DNA from: Whitmania pigra
Lineage: Eukaryota > Annelida > Clitellata > Hirudinida > Haemopidae
Length of the DNA: 64,000 nt
Assembly (NCBI GenBank): GCA_021613335.1
Contig: JAJTWR010000090.1
Coordinates: 103,501 to 167,500, forward strand
Direction: 5' to 3'
Positions 40,880-55,292 of the stretch are shown here, in pieces. Below the pieces are notes generated by a model. It was not told the DNA's origin, did not search any database, and was given only the letters and a program-made list of their open reading frames with translations. The position numbers were made by a program, and so were the translations under genes. Every line of letters begins with the position of its first letter. The stretch's first letter is position 1.

Positions 40880-43800
40880 TCAATCACTCTTGGTCCTCTT
40901 TCCGAGACCGGGAATCAGCTGGATGCCGGACGCTAGGTGACGGTCCAAAGACGGATTGACCGAGGAGGAAGACACGGGGACGACGATTATCGTTTTCGGG
41001 GTCGACTGTTGAACGTTCGAAACCAGGGTGACCTTGGTGCCAGAGGTGCTCGGGTTGGTCTTGGAGTGGTCGGCAGAAGTCTGATTGGCAAAGGATATCG
41101 TCACCGTCTTGGCAGAAGCAGAGGGGAATTGGAACAAGGACGACGAAGAAGACGAGGTCGCGGCCTTCGTGAGCAACAAGGTGGTGTTGGAGGAGCTCGA
41201 AGGGGGTACGAGGAATTGGGTGTTCGCCCCGATCAAAGACGACTGGCCCGAGTGATGGGCGGTCAGCTGTCGAACGATCTGAGGTGGGGAAACTTTCTGT
41301 TTTTCTTCTCGACTTTCTGGAAATTCTTTCATTTCTTCTACACTTGCTTCGTCTCCTTCTTCGGGGCACACGACCGAGATGGGTGTCTGGCCGAGCACCG
41401 AGGCCACCTTGTGCTCGACGAGATAGAAAATGTACTCGTTGTAAAGAAGGTGGATCAAGTGGAACGACCCGAAACTGGCCGCACTCCTCAAAGTCAGATC
41501 TCTGATCACCAGCGAGCTGAAGCGGAAAAGAGGTGCATCAAGTCATGCGTAACTTATTATAATTTATTTATTTGTTAAAGTCCATTGCATAACTAAAATG
41601 ATTTGGACTACATAGTGAGCTAATAACAGGACAAATTCATTTTGAAATCTATCCAGGATTATTAAGCATCATATAAAACGTTAAAGACCAATTGAATAAT
41701 AATGAATTGGTAATAACTGTGTTCTACGAATGTTTACCTGTAGTAAGACCAGTTTACAAGGAACCTCTTGGCAGTCCTTACGAAGGTTTGACCCTCCCCT
41801 GCGTGGGGTTCGAGGGCCGAGGTGACAGCGTCATCCAACCATACGGCCCACTGCTCCAAGGATGTCTGCTGCTGGAGGATCTTCTTGAAATCCTGCTCCA
41901 GACGACTGACGACTTCTGGGTCGCATTCGCACACCCAGGACGCTTGTTCCTGCCGGCGGGTAAACGAGAAGACTCGTGTGAATCAGAGTCGAAGGGGGCA
42001 AAGAGTTCAGAGGTCGAACTACCTGAACGTTCCCGAAATCGATCTTGTTGATGTCGGCGAGCATCTGCGCCACCTGCGAGGGGTTCTGAAGTACGGCGCG
42101 GGCAGCCTGGGCCAAGTGGTTGAGCGAGGTGTACCTCCTCAAGATCTGTGCAAGTGCCTTGACCACTCCTACCTGAAACGAAGGAATCGTTTGTACAAGT
42201 TCGACCGGGAACGACAAATTCCTTCGACGCCACAAACGCAAAGCTCCACCCACCTTGACCTCGATGACCTTCTCCGGCATGCCGTTCACGGCCGCCTCCA
42301 TCCATTCTGTCAAGTATTTTGCAAAGTTCCTGATGCCTTGAGTCAGAGAACCTGTTAATGAATGACAAGACTGATGATTGCCTGCTGCTGATTACAAGCT
42401 TTAATAACCGGAGGCTGAAATACTCACAAGGAACGGGCCTGAGTATGACGGGAATGAGGACGGACACGAGGGACTGGTAGAACTTGCAGTCCGCCCGCCT
42501 GACGTACCCGACGACCTGCGGAAGACTGGCGAGCTCGCACAGCTTCTCTCTCCCGAGATTCATTTCCGAGTCGCCCCTGAGGAATGAATGAAAACTTAAA
42601 AATATAAGAAAACAATATTAAAACATAAAAAAAAAGGAAAATATAAATACGTGAACAAAAAACAGTTTTTAAAATGTTAATAAAAAATTTAATGTCATGA
42701 ATAATGCTAGGAAGTATTAAAGAACGCTAATGCCATAAGACATAAGAATTTAAGACTTCCTTAAAAAAAAGTGTCACACGTCGACTTACATCCGTTCGTC
42801 CGAGGGGTCGCTGCACCAGAACTGTCTCCATAGCAACTCGACCTGGTTGAACTGGAGGTTGACCACCATCTCCATTATCCTCTGCAGTTGCAAGTTGAAT
42901 GAGTTAATCAAACGAATCGATTAATTATTAATTGACGTTTATTTTTGGACAATTTTCCAAAATTAGGACCGCAAATCGTTAAAATTTCCTCGTTCGATTA
43001 ATAGAATTAACCAGTTAATTATTTGAAGCACCTAATCAATTAATTGAAAATTAATTTCCACTGCCTCGATAAAAATCAGGCGATAAAAATGAATGAACGT
43101 CTGCCATCAATTCACGTTTCCGAACCTCGCAGTGATCCTTGTAAAGGGTTTCGAAGGCACGAACGTCGTCCAACACCAGACCCTCGGGCAGCATTTCTGC
43201 CAGGACGTCCACCTCCCCGAAGTCCGTCGCTCCTGGCGGAACATCTCCGAGGAAGTCCTGGTTGTTCTGCTGCTGGAGAGCATTCCGATGACCCGAGCTG
43301 GGATTCGAAGTGTCGCCGTCGACGTCTCTGTCGTTATCGAGAGCTTTTCTGTTAACAAAAAAAAAGACTTAACGACATTAGTCTTCTAAATAACTGATCA
43401 ATTGCCATTGTTTAAATTATAATAAATTACAATACTTTAAATAAGAAAAGCTCATTGGCTCAGCTAGTGCTGACTGAAATCAAGTTGCATTACAACTGAC
43501 GAAGCTTCCAGTAGAAACATCAAATGGCATCAATGGTATCCATAGCGACGAATAATGTGTAGCAACATAATTAACTAACCTCTTGAGTCCACCGTGGTTG
43601 TGGTGATGGTAGTGATGATGATGATGGTGGTGGTAGTTGCTGACCCTGGAGTTGAAGTGGTCGCCGACCTGGTTGAGAGCGGACATGGATTTGATTCGGA
43701 TGCCCTGATAGTGATATTGAGAGTTGCCCCTGTAATATATATTAAAATAAGTAAGTAACTAACTAAATAAACTAAGTTAAATAAATAACAAAACTAAATT

Positions 43801-45483
43801 AATGAACATGAATCATGACGTATATTGTCTTATATTATATTGTATTGTATTGTAGCATCATCATAAAATATCCTAGCCGCAAATAGAAAACAATTTAGCA
43901 AAACCAATCGTCGCCAAAAGAAAGCACGACAATCGACGAGCGCATCCGAATGTCAACTTCATCGACCCCCGACCTTGTTCCGAGCCTCCTGGTCTTGAGT
44001 TCAGGGAAGATGGCCCTGATGAGCTTGCCGAAGGAGGCAGGGTTCATCGGGTCGAGTTTGGCCTGCGCGCAATGGCTAAGGTAGTGGTTGTACAGGATGG
44101 CCCGCGGTAGGCTGACGTCCTTGCACGGTTCGTAGTTCTCGCGCAGCCACTGCACCTAAATTAAATTAGGAAAAAATTAAACAAACAACTATTAAACAAA
44201 TGAAATCGTAGAGATAATGTCGACCGAGGGGAAAAGTCATGTAGAGGTCGAATGAATGCGTTTGCAAATAAATTAGTCACATTAGACAAATAATTATTAG
44301 ACGAATGAAGTCATAGAATTGGGGTCGGCCGAGGCGAAAGGTCAAAGGAATGTGTTTACAAACCGATACCGGAGCAGCCCTGATTGTGTGGGGTAGGGTG
44401 GCTGTCGCCTCGTTCTCGGTCATGCCATGGTGGACGATGAACGTGTCCCCGTTGTGGTTCATGATCTGCTTCGAAAGAGAAGAGCATTGTACTTATTATC
44501 AGTACGAGCATTTAAAAGTTATTTAAATTAAATCCACTTTAAATTAAGATTTTTAAGTCACAAAGCAAAAAATTATATGACAAATTCGAAAAGAAACATA
44601 AGCTGATAAATATCACAATTAATAAATAAATAAATTACACAAACGATACTACTGATTTTGTCCACTTAACAAACGTCTCTTTTTATGAAAGACAAATTCC
44701 CGACCTGTGCATTCCCCTGGGTGTCGTAGTACCCTCCCGAGCTGACGGTCGTGTAAAGGCCTGGTTGCGAATAGTCCGGATAAACCCTAAAACGGAAGAA
44801 CGTGGAATTTTAAAAGTGTTTTTAACAATGTTTCTCACAAAACAAAAGTAGAAAAAAATTAATTATGATTAAAGTCGACGCTAAGTCGCAACCTCGCGGT
44901 AATCCTCGAAAAGACGTCCGACTTTAACACTCGCTCGCATGAACTTATTCAAAATATTCTCAAAAAGAGAGTGAACGAACTGATGGAACATGTTGTAGGC
45001 CAAAATCTCAAATCACAACTTATGATGTCCAAGTGAGTAATTTATAGCATGCAACTGAATGGTGCACAAAGCATTACACTGCACGATGTCATACAAGTCG
45101 TGTAAAACTTACGTCGTGTAAAAGTTACGTCGTACGACTTCACAGAATGACACAGTCATCGTTTCAAGCAGTCTCAATCATCTCAATCAGTGATGAGAGA
45201 CATCACACATTCACACATTTACACCCGGGTAGGAACAAACACCATTCCATGCAATCACGTTAGTGTGATACGGACAGACGATAGCCGTTTCCTAGCCCAA
45301 ATAATGGGACGACATTGTTACATAATAATCGATGTAATGTTTCGCACCGTCACGTAGAAAATTATGCTACGTGTCTATACGAGTTCATCGATTGTTGCGA
45401 CATAAAATAAATCGTTCGAATGGGAAAACAACATACTGTTGTTGGTACATGATGTTGTTGTGGGCAGCCACAGAGTTGTCCAT
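40880..45483 (-). CDS. rfx: RFX-family winged-helix transcription factor (RFX1/2/3 type)
   Basis: Binds X-box DNA; this subgroup drives ciliary genes (family knowledge). Twelve exons: 45483-45437, 44786-44705, 44465-44364, 44155-43974, 43729-43580, 43348-43126, 42881-42790, 42576-42428, 42351-42254, 42172-42023, 41949-41738, 41516-40880; 707 residues. The DNA-binding domain spans exons 4-5 ([52 protein letters not shown]). Domain B/C and the dimerisation region follow ([76 protein letters not shown]). A histidine-rich insert (170-183) sits just after the DNA-binding domain. The tail is Ser/Thr-rich. The N-terminus is short; the frame is open for some codons upstream (DQNSNNNNNGD), so an earlier start or exon is possible. 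Confidence 0.93.
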
Positions 45484-47681
45484 GTCTCCGTTGTTGTTGT
45501 TGTTGCTGTTTTGATCACTTGGTACTTTTATTAATAAAGAGGTTACATAACTTCTTATAGATAAATGTATTACATGGTTAAGTTATAATTAATCTGAAAA
45601 CCAACTTGCAACAATGAACTGCTGTTGACCTTGACAATTGTTGGAACCCAATAGTGTCCTTGACTTCTGAAATGTTAAAGACAAATTGATATATATGGCC
45701 AACATTAATAAACCAAATAAAAATAGATTGGAAATAATGAATTTTCAATAATGAATAAATTTTATCATTCTCCCTATTCAAAAACATCTGCATCAAGTTT
45801 ATTGCTGCACACAGCACAGACTTGAAAAACCTATAAAATTACTTGGTTTGCATTTCCAATGGAAGACTGCATGCTATTCAGATATGCAGTTGTCATGTTC
45901 CAAAAGATATTCTAGGAATTAGCTGATGTTGTACAATCCACCAACCTCTGAATGATAACCTAAGAATGGTAAAATCACTAAGCTATTTACAAATCAAATT
46001 AAGCGACTTTGGTTAGTTTAATAAAAAATAATCATAGATTTAATCTTGCAAACCTAATGTGTTTCAATGCTTTAAAAATAGATCGAAAATTAGAGGCCCA
46101 ATCTGGCCAGAAATGCCACGGCGATTCCATCGAAGGTGACGATTTAAATCCCAATCTAACATACGATCGTCTACCCATTTTTAATAAACCTACTTATGTC
46201 CTATGCAACCATTTATAGTCGGGTGGTTGGCAACGAAGACATCAACACGATTGTCATGACATCGGGACGCCCTAGTTATATGTTGCCAGAAATCAAATTT
46301 TAATGCTTTCTACACTGCACATACAATAATCAATCTTCGTTCTAACCTTTTTTTAAGTAAAAACAAAAATGAGATGCAAAATCGCGCTTAGAAACTCGCT
46401 GTGTATCTCGGCAACGGAACGTTGTTATTTCCAAAGATACCGTGGCTATGGCGGCCACTAGGGCAACAGTTGCCAATCTATAACGCAATTCACGTGGCTA
46501 ATTTATCTTCATCTTTAAATTTAAAATAATTTTTAACTTAATTTATTTTGTATTTAATTTATGATTGCAATTTTTAAAACTCTACTGACTGATATTAAAA
46601 ACATTGCCATCTTCATAACAAACAGAGCGTTTTAATCGCGAACAGAAGTTTATTAACGTATTTCACCACTCTAATTTGTAAACTTTACAAAATGAATAAA
46701 ATTTTGAAACTAGTTCACTACTGTTAATTAAATATTTAAAATTATTCGCCAGTTTGGTCAAACCCAAGTTGAGAGCAAATTATTCTATCGCATCCATAGT
46801 CCACATGTGTCTTCTCTCACTCCCAGCACATCTGGCGCGGAGGGCAGAAGGCAGTTATCAACATGTGTTCCATGTTAAAGAGCAGAAACTTCAAGTGTTA
46901 TCTTTTTATGGCAATTTCATTAACTTGCTCGGCTGGCTTTTATGGAACTCGGTCCGGGAAAATCAAAACACGGGTAATGTGCTAAAATCAGAATTGCAAA
47001 TTCAGTAAACATTCCGAGAAGACATTAGGGGTGCAATAAATGCAACACGCATTTGTCTACGATGATGATGATGATGATGGTGGTGGTGAAGACGATGGTG
47101 CTACTGGTGGTGATAGCGATAGCAGGAGCACACGGAATAATGCATTCGACCTTACAAAAGAAGCGATTAATAAAAGTCGAAGTTTCTTATCAGGCCGTAG
47201 AAAAATCACCTCAGGCTTTCGAGTGAAAAATTGCCTAGGCAAAGTACCCAAGGGCCACAAAATCAAAAAAAAATGTCCGTTTAAATGTTTCTCCAGAGTG
47301 CATTCAAAGAAAAGGTCAAAGGTTAGATCATTTGCTTCAAACTACAGGGTTCCTTAGTCGACCGACGAATGCGGGAGACCCCGACTCTAACTGCTGTCGG
47401 CGATCATTCCAAATTAGTCTCGGCACAAATCGAACCTCGGGCGAGTTTCCTCCGGAACGAGGGAATCTTGCGTGCAAGACGTTCGGTCATCTTTTCGTCG
47501 CTTCCATCAAGTTTCCCTTTGAAGTTGGAAAATAAACTCGCTGCACGAGATTAAGCGATTGTTCCTCTCTTTTGATTGCCACGTTCAGTCCATCTTTTTA
47601 AGGTACAAACAACAAAACGTTCTCCTAATCTCAGAATTCCAACCTTAGAGCGTGTCATGCGGGCTTGCACGTCACGAGACA

Positions 47682-47712
<31 letters not shown>

Positions 47713-48589
47713 CGTTCGAGCGGTTTTCAATCGCTGATTGAATCTCGTTTCAATCAATCGTGCGTCTAAGTACGCCCTTGGCAATGACAACTCGCCTCGG
47801 CGTCTCAGAGGAACGCCCGGCCTCATCAGAGCCATAAAGTCAATGAGGTCTTACGGCTTGCTCTGATTCCCGGCGGGTACATCGGTTTCACTCAGTCGAT
47901 CCATAAAGAGCGTGGCGGCACTGACGTCTATCGACATGAAGTGTGCGAGTGATTAAGCCTAATTAGATTCTATTTGTTCCATTCTCCAGGCTCTTAATTG
48001 ACCGTGTATGTGACTGTGTGTGTGTTTGTGTGTGTTTGTGTGTGTGTATGTGTGTGGAGGTGAATGGAACGCGCGCACACCACCACCATCAACCTCTTCC
48101 AACTCCTCCAGTTAAAAAGCATCCGTTGCTCCTGCTTTCAGTCTCGCATCTCGCATCCTCGGAAACCCGACATTGCTTGCTTCTACGTTGCAATAACGAC
48201 GTTCCATGAAGACAGTTCGTCGGATGCTGAACTCCAAGAATCGCCAGTTTCCAGCCACAACACCAGGTAAGCCGTTTAAAGATTTTATTTCTTCTCTTTT
48301 GTTTTGTTAATTTGTCTTTTAGTCGAGATAAAGAATGTCTTTCTTCAATGTCAACGCCAATCTTCTCCTTTCTTTTCTCCGTTTCACGTTATCTCGACCT
48401 TAAAGAGGAGTCGAACGACCAAAGGTTAATTGAGTACCAAGCTTAGTGTGACGGGCCCTCGTACCCCGCGGGTCCAATAAGAGAGCATTTAGTCGTCCTT
48501 AGACATTCTTATCGGGGTTCGGATTGTTACGAGCCTCCGTCCTCGCGATGTCATCTGTCACAGTCGACGAAACATTAGTTGAATGTATT
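45484..48589. other. Intergenic region between RFX and NUSAP1
   Basis: About 3.1 kb with no gene I can support. It holds a short GAT run (47058-47095), a GA tract (47686-47706) and a GT tract (48002-48060). Open frames here have no family resemblance. Confidence 0.5.
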
Positions 48590-48765
48590 TATTAGCTGAG
48601 CGTAAAAGTATCGCATTACAGAGAACAAATAAACGCAACACGCAAGACACGGCATGTTTGTTTGCCGGCGACGACATAAAATGTCGGCACGCGACGGGAT
48701 TCGAACACCATCCCCACCGATCCGAAGAGCTTAACCAAACTTCTCCGATATTTCAGAATGGCAAT
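48590..48765 (-). mobile_element. Candidate tRNA-derived SINE
   Basis: On the minus strand a B-box match GTTCGAATCC (48706-48697) lies about 30 bases after an A-box-like TGGTTAAGCTC (48737-48727), the internal Pol III promoter spacing of a tRNA. The flanking stems do not form a proper cloverleaf. The sequence continues about 100 bases beyond the B box with a TGCCGAC...GTCGTCGCCGGCA hairpin-like stretch, as in tRNA-derived SINEs. Ends are approximate. Confidence 0.4.
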
Positions 48766-49172
48766 TCTTGAATTCAGAACACTCCTTCGTTTCCTGGTTC
48801 ACGAATCCGAGATATTTAGTCCCGCAATAAGGCAAGTCGTCTCTCAATGCGGAACCCCGCGGCAACATTAACGACCGCAAAAGCGGATATTGCACGACGA
48901 TATTCGCCCTTCAGAGTTCAAATTCGTCACCACCCGTCCCATCCATGCCACGAGAGTGGCATATTAAAACATGGACATCCACTATCCGGGATCAATGCGC
49001 TACAAGTTTAATAACCTGACCTGAGGGTTCACGACCCGAGTCGCAAATTCAAAACATTCGTTCAAACGGTCGGTACGACAGAAAAGAAAAATCATAAAAT
49101 AAAATAAACTGTCTGACAGAGAATTCACACAACAAGATCCATGCGATAAAAACAGGCAGCACGTGTTCAAGC

Positions 49173-51719
49173 TCATTTGGCACCTCTTTTCCTCATCAGC
49201 TCGGAATCTCTTCTCGACTTCCAGCCGGACTTCGCCTCCGCTGCCCTCTGCTGCCTGCGACCGATCGGAATTCAATAAACAAGGGTTGCCAAAATTACCG
49301 AGGAATCACAGACGAGATCCTAACCTGCTTCTGGTTTTGACCTCCTTCACGTCCACCCTGTGGCGATTCTTCTCCTCCTCGATGGGTCTGATCCTGCCCT
49401 TGTAGGGCACCCAGGTGAGGGGTCTCTCCAGGCTTTTGGCGAGGTCGAACTTGGGCTTCGATGTCGACAGCACGCTGGTGTTCGTGGCTTTGGGTGAAAC
49501 TGGGGAAAGAGGAATTCTTGAAATAACAACATTCTGATGACGACATTCGTGAATTCGTCGCATTATCTCGATCCGAGTAAATGTCATTGCCAGCAAATGA
49601 ATTCGACGCAAAGTCGTTCAACATCCCTCGTGCATCGCTCAAACAAAACCCCGTTAGTCGGAAAATGGCAAACTAACACATGGAGACTTTGAGATTCGAC
49701 CCGACATTCTTGGATGCCGGGCTGTCCCTCTGGTTTCGCGGAGTCCTGAATCCCGGTGACTTGTCCTTGGTGAAGGTGTTGTTCAGCTGCTTCCCGGGAG
49801 AGTTTTTCCGAGAGGTCGAGGCCTTCTGAATGGGAGGAGCAGATGCTAAAGAAAGTTGCATTCATCAGCCATCCTGCCTTAATTCATCTCGAGGCGTGAT
49901 CGTTTGCGAATTTGCCGTCGGAAAAAGTTCATCCGATCGCATGAAGATGCACTCGTCATGTTTAAGTTATTTTGTGGAAGCAATTTATTCTATCAGAAAA
50001 TAGATTTTAATTTTTATTTAAATGAAAAAGGGGTCACAAGTGACCACTAATGCAAATTGGAGTCAGCAGACTTTTGCAATGTAAAAGAATGACGACGATC
50101 AGGTCGACAACAAACCTTCCCAAAATCCAAGTCCATCTTGTCGGTTGTTAGGACCTCCGGCACAAAGACTTTACTCGCCAGAGGTTTCACGACGGCCGTG
50201 AGTCTCGGGGAACTTCTGCTCCCCGGGACCCCGGCCGCCCTGGCCTTGTCCTTCTTGCGACCGGACAGGAGAACGGCAGCCCTGGTCTGCTTCTTCTTCT
50301 GGTATTCGTCGATCGACTCCAACTTATCCTGGTTTCTCTGGTGCATCTTCGACCAATCTGTCGCAAAAAAGCAATCGCCGCAGAGTTTTAAAAAACTTCG
50401 TCGGACACGTCAAATTTTCATCCCGTGCAAATCCTCTCGTGCGGAAAATGCCACGAAAACCCACAAAAGACCGGAGGAACGAAGCCGGAAACCTTTGCCG
50501 CGTTGCATTTTTAAGCCGGCATTTGCAAAACCGGTTAAAAGAAAAAATAAATAACGTTCTTTTCCAATCAATTCGCCTGACAGTCGAAACCCCACTCACA
50601 TTCTGCAGTTTTCTTCTGAGCCTTCAGCAGTTTCGAATATCTCGGAATGCTGGTCGTCTGCTTCGTAGCGGTTTTTCCGTTTTCGTTTGCGACTGAAAGT
50701 GTTGGGAGCGTCCGAGTGATAAATCGACTCAAAAAGGAAGTTGAATTTCAAACCTCCTTCCTTCGTTTCCATGGAGGACCTCAATCTTTTCCTCATCGGC
50801 TCAAACTGCTCCTCGACGTCCGAACTCTCGCGCGACCTCTTCTTGGGCTGCTTCTCTTTTACCGAATCGTTTTCAGGATTTTCCTTCTGGTGAGAGGATC
50901 TCGTGTTCTTGCTGGCCTGCGCGAAGCCCGGACTTTCGTTAGTCAGTTTCCTGGTCGACGTGGTTTTCTTGGGACTTGCAGGTAAGTCATCGGGACGGAA
51001 GGGAGATTTATCCTTGCCTTTCTCAGGGGTGGAGATTGCTGTTTTCTTCGGCGACTTCTTTGCAGAGTTTTGTCTGGATCTTCTCGTGGAACTCCTCTTT
51101 CTTTTTGTCGAGCTAGTCTGTTTGTGTAATTTACAAACATTTTAATCTGTGACTTTGCATCAGATTAAAGACTGAAAACTTACATCGGTCTTATTTTCAG
51201 GTCCTACATCAACCAATTTAGATTCATCAACATCTTTTGATCCATTTCCTTCATTAACTATTTCCTTGGATGTTTTCACTTTGCTAGTGATGATCAATTT
51301 CAAAGCTTCAATCAGTTTTTCACTCTGCCAAGACAAATACCTCATTCAAAAAAGTTTAATTTGCAGTCTCTTGAACATATATTCACGAGATCATAATTCA
51401 CGAGACTCGCTTTGATTTTTTATTCTGTGCTTGTCGCCAGCATAATTGTAAAAAAAATTAACTCATCGACGCATGATTGCAATTTATTGCTCTGCCATAC
51501 CGCATAAAATTTTTGCAAAAGAAAATTTAAAAAGAGGGACTACAAATATTATAATAAAAATAAACTCAAATCATTTAAAATTGTGACATGGCAACATCGG
51601 TGGAGCTTCAGACTTAGAATTTTAAGGCGACTAACTTTTTGATTCGCCTTGATTCCGTGGGTTTTCGCGAGTTTTTGCAAATCCGAATATTTCAAATTCA
51701 ATAGTTCCTCGGACGACAT
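49173..51719 (-). CDS. nusap1: Nucleolar and spindle-associated protein 1
   Basis: Microtubule- and chromatin-binding mitotic protein. Exons: 51719-51636, 51324-51184, 51117-50754, 50692-50600, 50357-50116, 49845-49678, 49499-49325, 49254-49173, plus probably one small exon between the fifth and sixth listed. The N-terminal SAP-type motif (LKYSDLQKLAKTHGIKAN, then EKLIEALKLII) matches the family. Other hallmarks are MESIDEY-like ESIDEYQKKK, the KFDLAKSLERPL / YKGRIRP microtubule-binding motif, and a C-terminal basic helix. A KEN box (residues 153-155) fits regulation by APC/C-Cdh1. The fifth exon ends in phase 0 but the next needs phase 1, so a linking exon is required; comp(49953-49989), 37 bases, is a candidate. 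With it the protein is about 461 residues. Confidence 0.88.
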
Positions 51720-51828
51720 CTTTTAAAGAATTTAGTGATTCGAACATTAAGAACAAAAGACAAATTAAATCTAGAATCCCAAGACTGGACCGGACCCGAA
51801 AACACCGACGCCTGATTTCTCCGTTCTC

Positions 51829-51846
51829 ATTGGTCGATAATTTGAA
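51829..51846 (-). promoter_or_regulatory. CCAAT box and CHR-like motif upstream of NUSAP1
   Basis: An inverted CCAAT (ATTGG, 51829-51833) and a TTTGAA word (51841-51846), next to GC-rich GCCGCG, lie 110-130 bases upstream of the NUSAP1 start. CCAAT plus CHR is typical of G2/M genes in animals (established for vertebrates); transfer to this species is inference. Confidence 0.35.
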
Positions 51847-52589
51847 CGCCGCGTCTACAACTTTTGAAAAAATACGGTAATGATTCGAAACAATATATTT
51901 TTTGCCATATTTTTTCCATTTTTACTCCAGTTTATGTTTTTTCTTACATCAACTTCAGTAATTCAATCCAAAATTATGATTGGAGTTTTTAACCAAGGCT
52001 GGAAACAAAAATATTGAAAATCGCAACCCAATTAATTTCGAATTAATTTAATTATTCTTTTGATCTGAAAATTTTCGGTGCTCTTAAAACATTAAAGTTG
52101 TCGACATCGTTCACTCCGTAAATTATACTTTATTCATATAAAAACGATTGCTGTGCATTCATCTCGAACAAATTGAGTTAGTGGCTGGCGACTATAAATG
52201 CTCTCTGCCACGGTAAAGTTCCCCGCATTTGTTAACATCACCTTGTCGGGGAGGATGCGCCTTTCCTACCCTTAAAAATCTTCTTTTTGGGTAAAGGTTG
52301 GTTTGGCTGGTTGATTTACACCTTCAGAACATTTTAATGTCTTGTTAATGTCTTGTTAATTCCTGTGTTTTAATACTTAAAAATCGCCGCTAATGTTCTG
52401 CTTGTGTACGTGTTGTTGTTGTTGCTGTTTTTTTTTAATATCAATAAAACGAAAAGAATAGATAAGAAACAATTTCGTAATCACCTTCAGGCGTTGATTA
52501 AATTATTATTCAAGCGCGGTCATTGTTATCTCTGGTAATGGAAAAGAGAACATTTCATAGAAAGAATCTGCAGGATGAGATTCTCCATC
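51847..52589. other. AT-rich spacer
   Basis: About 740 bases with no recognised gene or repeat array, upstream of NUSAP1. Confidence 0.5.
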
Positions 52590-52593
52590 CAGA

Positions 52594-52624
<31 letters not shown>

Positions 52625-52708
52625 GATGATGGTGGCGATTATGGCGATGATGATGATGGTGGCGATGATAGCGATGATGATGATGGTGGCGATGATGACG
52701 ATGATGAT
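52590..52708. repeat. (GAT)n with GGTGGC higher-order unit
   Basis: GAT triplets in which a block GGTGGCGAT(T/G)A recurs about every 30 bases, giving a second periodicity on top of the triplets. Confidence 0.85.
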
Positions 52709-53166
52709 TCTATTTTTCTATTTCTCCTTCTCTTTTTTTACTCTTTCTGAGAAGCCGAGTGCTCGTTGCAACTTGTTGTATAATTGGATGACATTTAGTT
52801 CCAAGTAGCATGCCGCTTTTCGAACGATGCTGATGATAGTCGCCTGATGGCCTGCGTACTATAGAGTGTGAGTGTGACTGTCTGTGTGTGTGCGTGTGTA
52901 TATGTGTGTATATGTGTGTGTGTGCGTAATTTATGAGGCGAACACGTTTTTTGCATTTGCTTACAAAAACCTATGTATCACCCTCGTAAAAGAATCCATC
53001 AGCACGTGACTCCAGGCGCATTTGAGAACCGCCGACGCCGTCATCATAATCTTTATTTTTTACTTTTTTTTTTATTTTTATTTATTTTTATTTATTTTTA
53101 TTTATTTTTATTTATTTTTTTGACTCCGTTTCTAATGCCCTGATGTTATTATCTGTTAATCTTGTT

Positions 53167-53197
<31 letters not shown>

Positions 53198-53203
53198 TTG
53201 TTG

Positions 53204-53234
<31 letters not shown>

Positions 53235-53644
53235 CATCGCATTGTCAATTAGTTGTAATGTTCTCGTTAGTAAACATTTATTATATTCATTCGATTATTT
53301 TATTTTTTCCTTCTTTATCTATTTATTCAATCAATCACTACTTTATTTTCTCTTTTTTATTATCTATTTATTTAATCATCTCTTTTAATTTATTTCATCA
53401 TTTATATATTTCTTTTCTTTTATTTTTTTTTACATATTTATTATTTTCTTCTTTGAACCTCATCCTTTCCACAAAAAAAGAGAGAAAAATAAAAAGATTG
53501 ATCGGAGATAGATCGGCTCTCAGAAATCCAGAGCTGGACGAAGGACGCGGAGATTCATCCGTCCATCATTCCATTGCTCCTCTTGTCAGCTATTTCCGTC
53601 ACCATGGCGTTAACGCATTTTCCATTAGGCCTGGCATCAACATC
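52709..53644. repeat. Mixed simple repeats
   Basis: Contains a GT tract (52865-52926), a TTTAT pentamer array (53065-53120) and a TTG array (53161-53230) within otherwise AT-rich DNA. No gene seen. Confidence 0.8.
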
Positions 53645-54074
<430 letters not shown>

Positions 54075-54243
54075 GCTCGTAATTACCATCTACCGTTAAG
54101 AGCAGCATTGTTATTATATCCGCTCAACTAGTCTGTTGAAGACAGCATAATTTGACATCGTCATTTTACGTTTCATTTTCAATATAATTTGTTAATGGAC
54201 GGCTTGGATGATATTTTTAGGTTGTTGTATGTAATTATAAGTA

Positions 54244-54952
<709 letters not shown>

Positions 54953-55071
54953 GAAATACGAGATTTCATCGAATGACTTCTCTTGTCGCATAACGAGCCT
55001 TAAACTGCTTCAGATGAAAGAGATGGAGGTTACGGGGTTGCAGGGCTGGGGAGTAAGTGGGTTGGTGAATT

Positions 55072-55292
55072 ATAGAGTGGATGAATGAATGAGTGAGTGA
55101 GTGGGTGGGTGAGTGAGTGGGTGAGTGAGTGAGTGGGTGAGGGAATGAGTGAGTGAGTGAGTGAGTGAGTGGGTGAGTGAATGATTGAGTGAGTGAATGA
55201 GTGAGTGTGTGAATGAGTGAGTGAGTGAGTGAATGAGTGAGTGAGTGAGTGAGTGAGTGAGTGGTGAGTGAGTGAGTGAGTGAGTGAGTGAT
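55072..55292. repeat. (GAGT)n microsatellite
   Basis: About 220 bases of GAGT with GGGT and AAT(GA) variants. Its complement, (ACTC)n, forms the next arrays. Confidence 0.95.

Noticed and set aside
43107..43358. 83-codon minus-strand frame in RFX exon 6
   Set aside because: The neighbouring frame gives [20 protein letters not shown], which matches RFX and is in phase with both flanking exons.
48680..48745. A functional tRNA gene on the minus strand
   Set aside because: A- and B-box words are present, but acceptor, D and anticodon stems do not pair; kept only as a candidate SINE.
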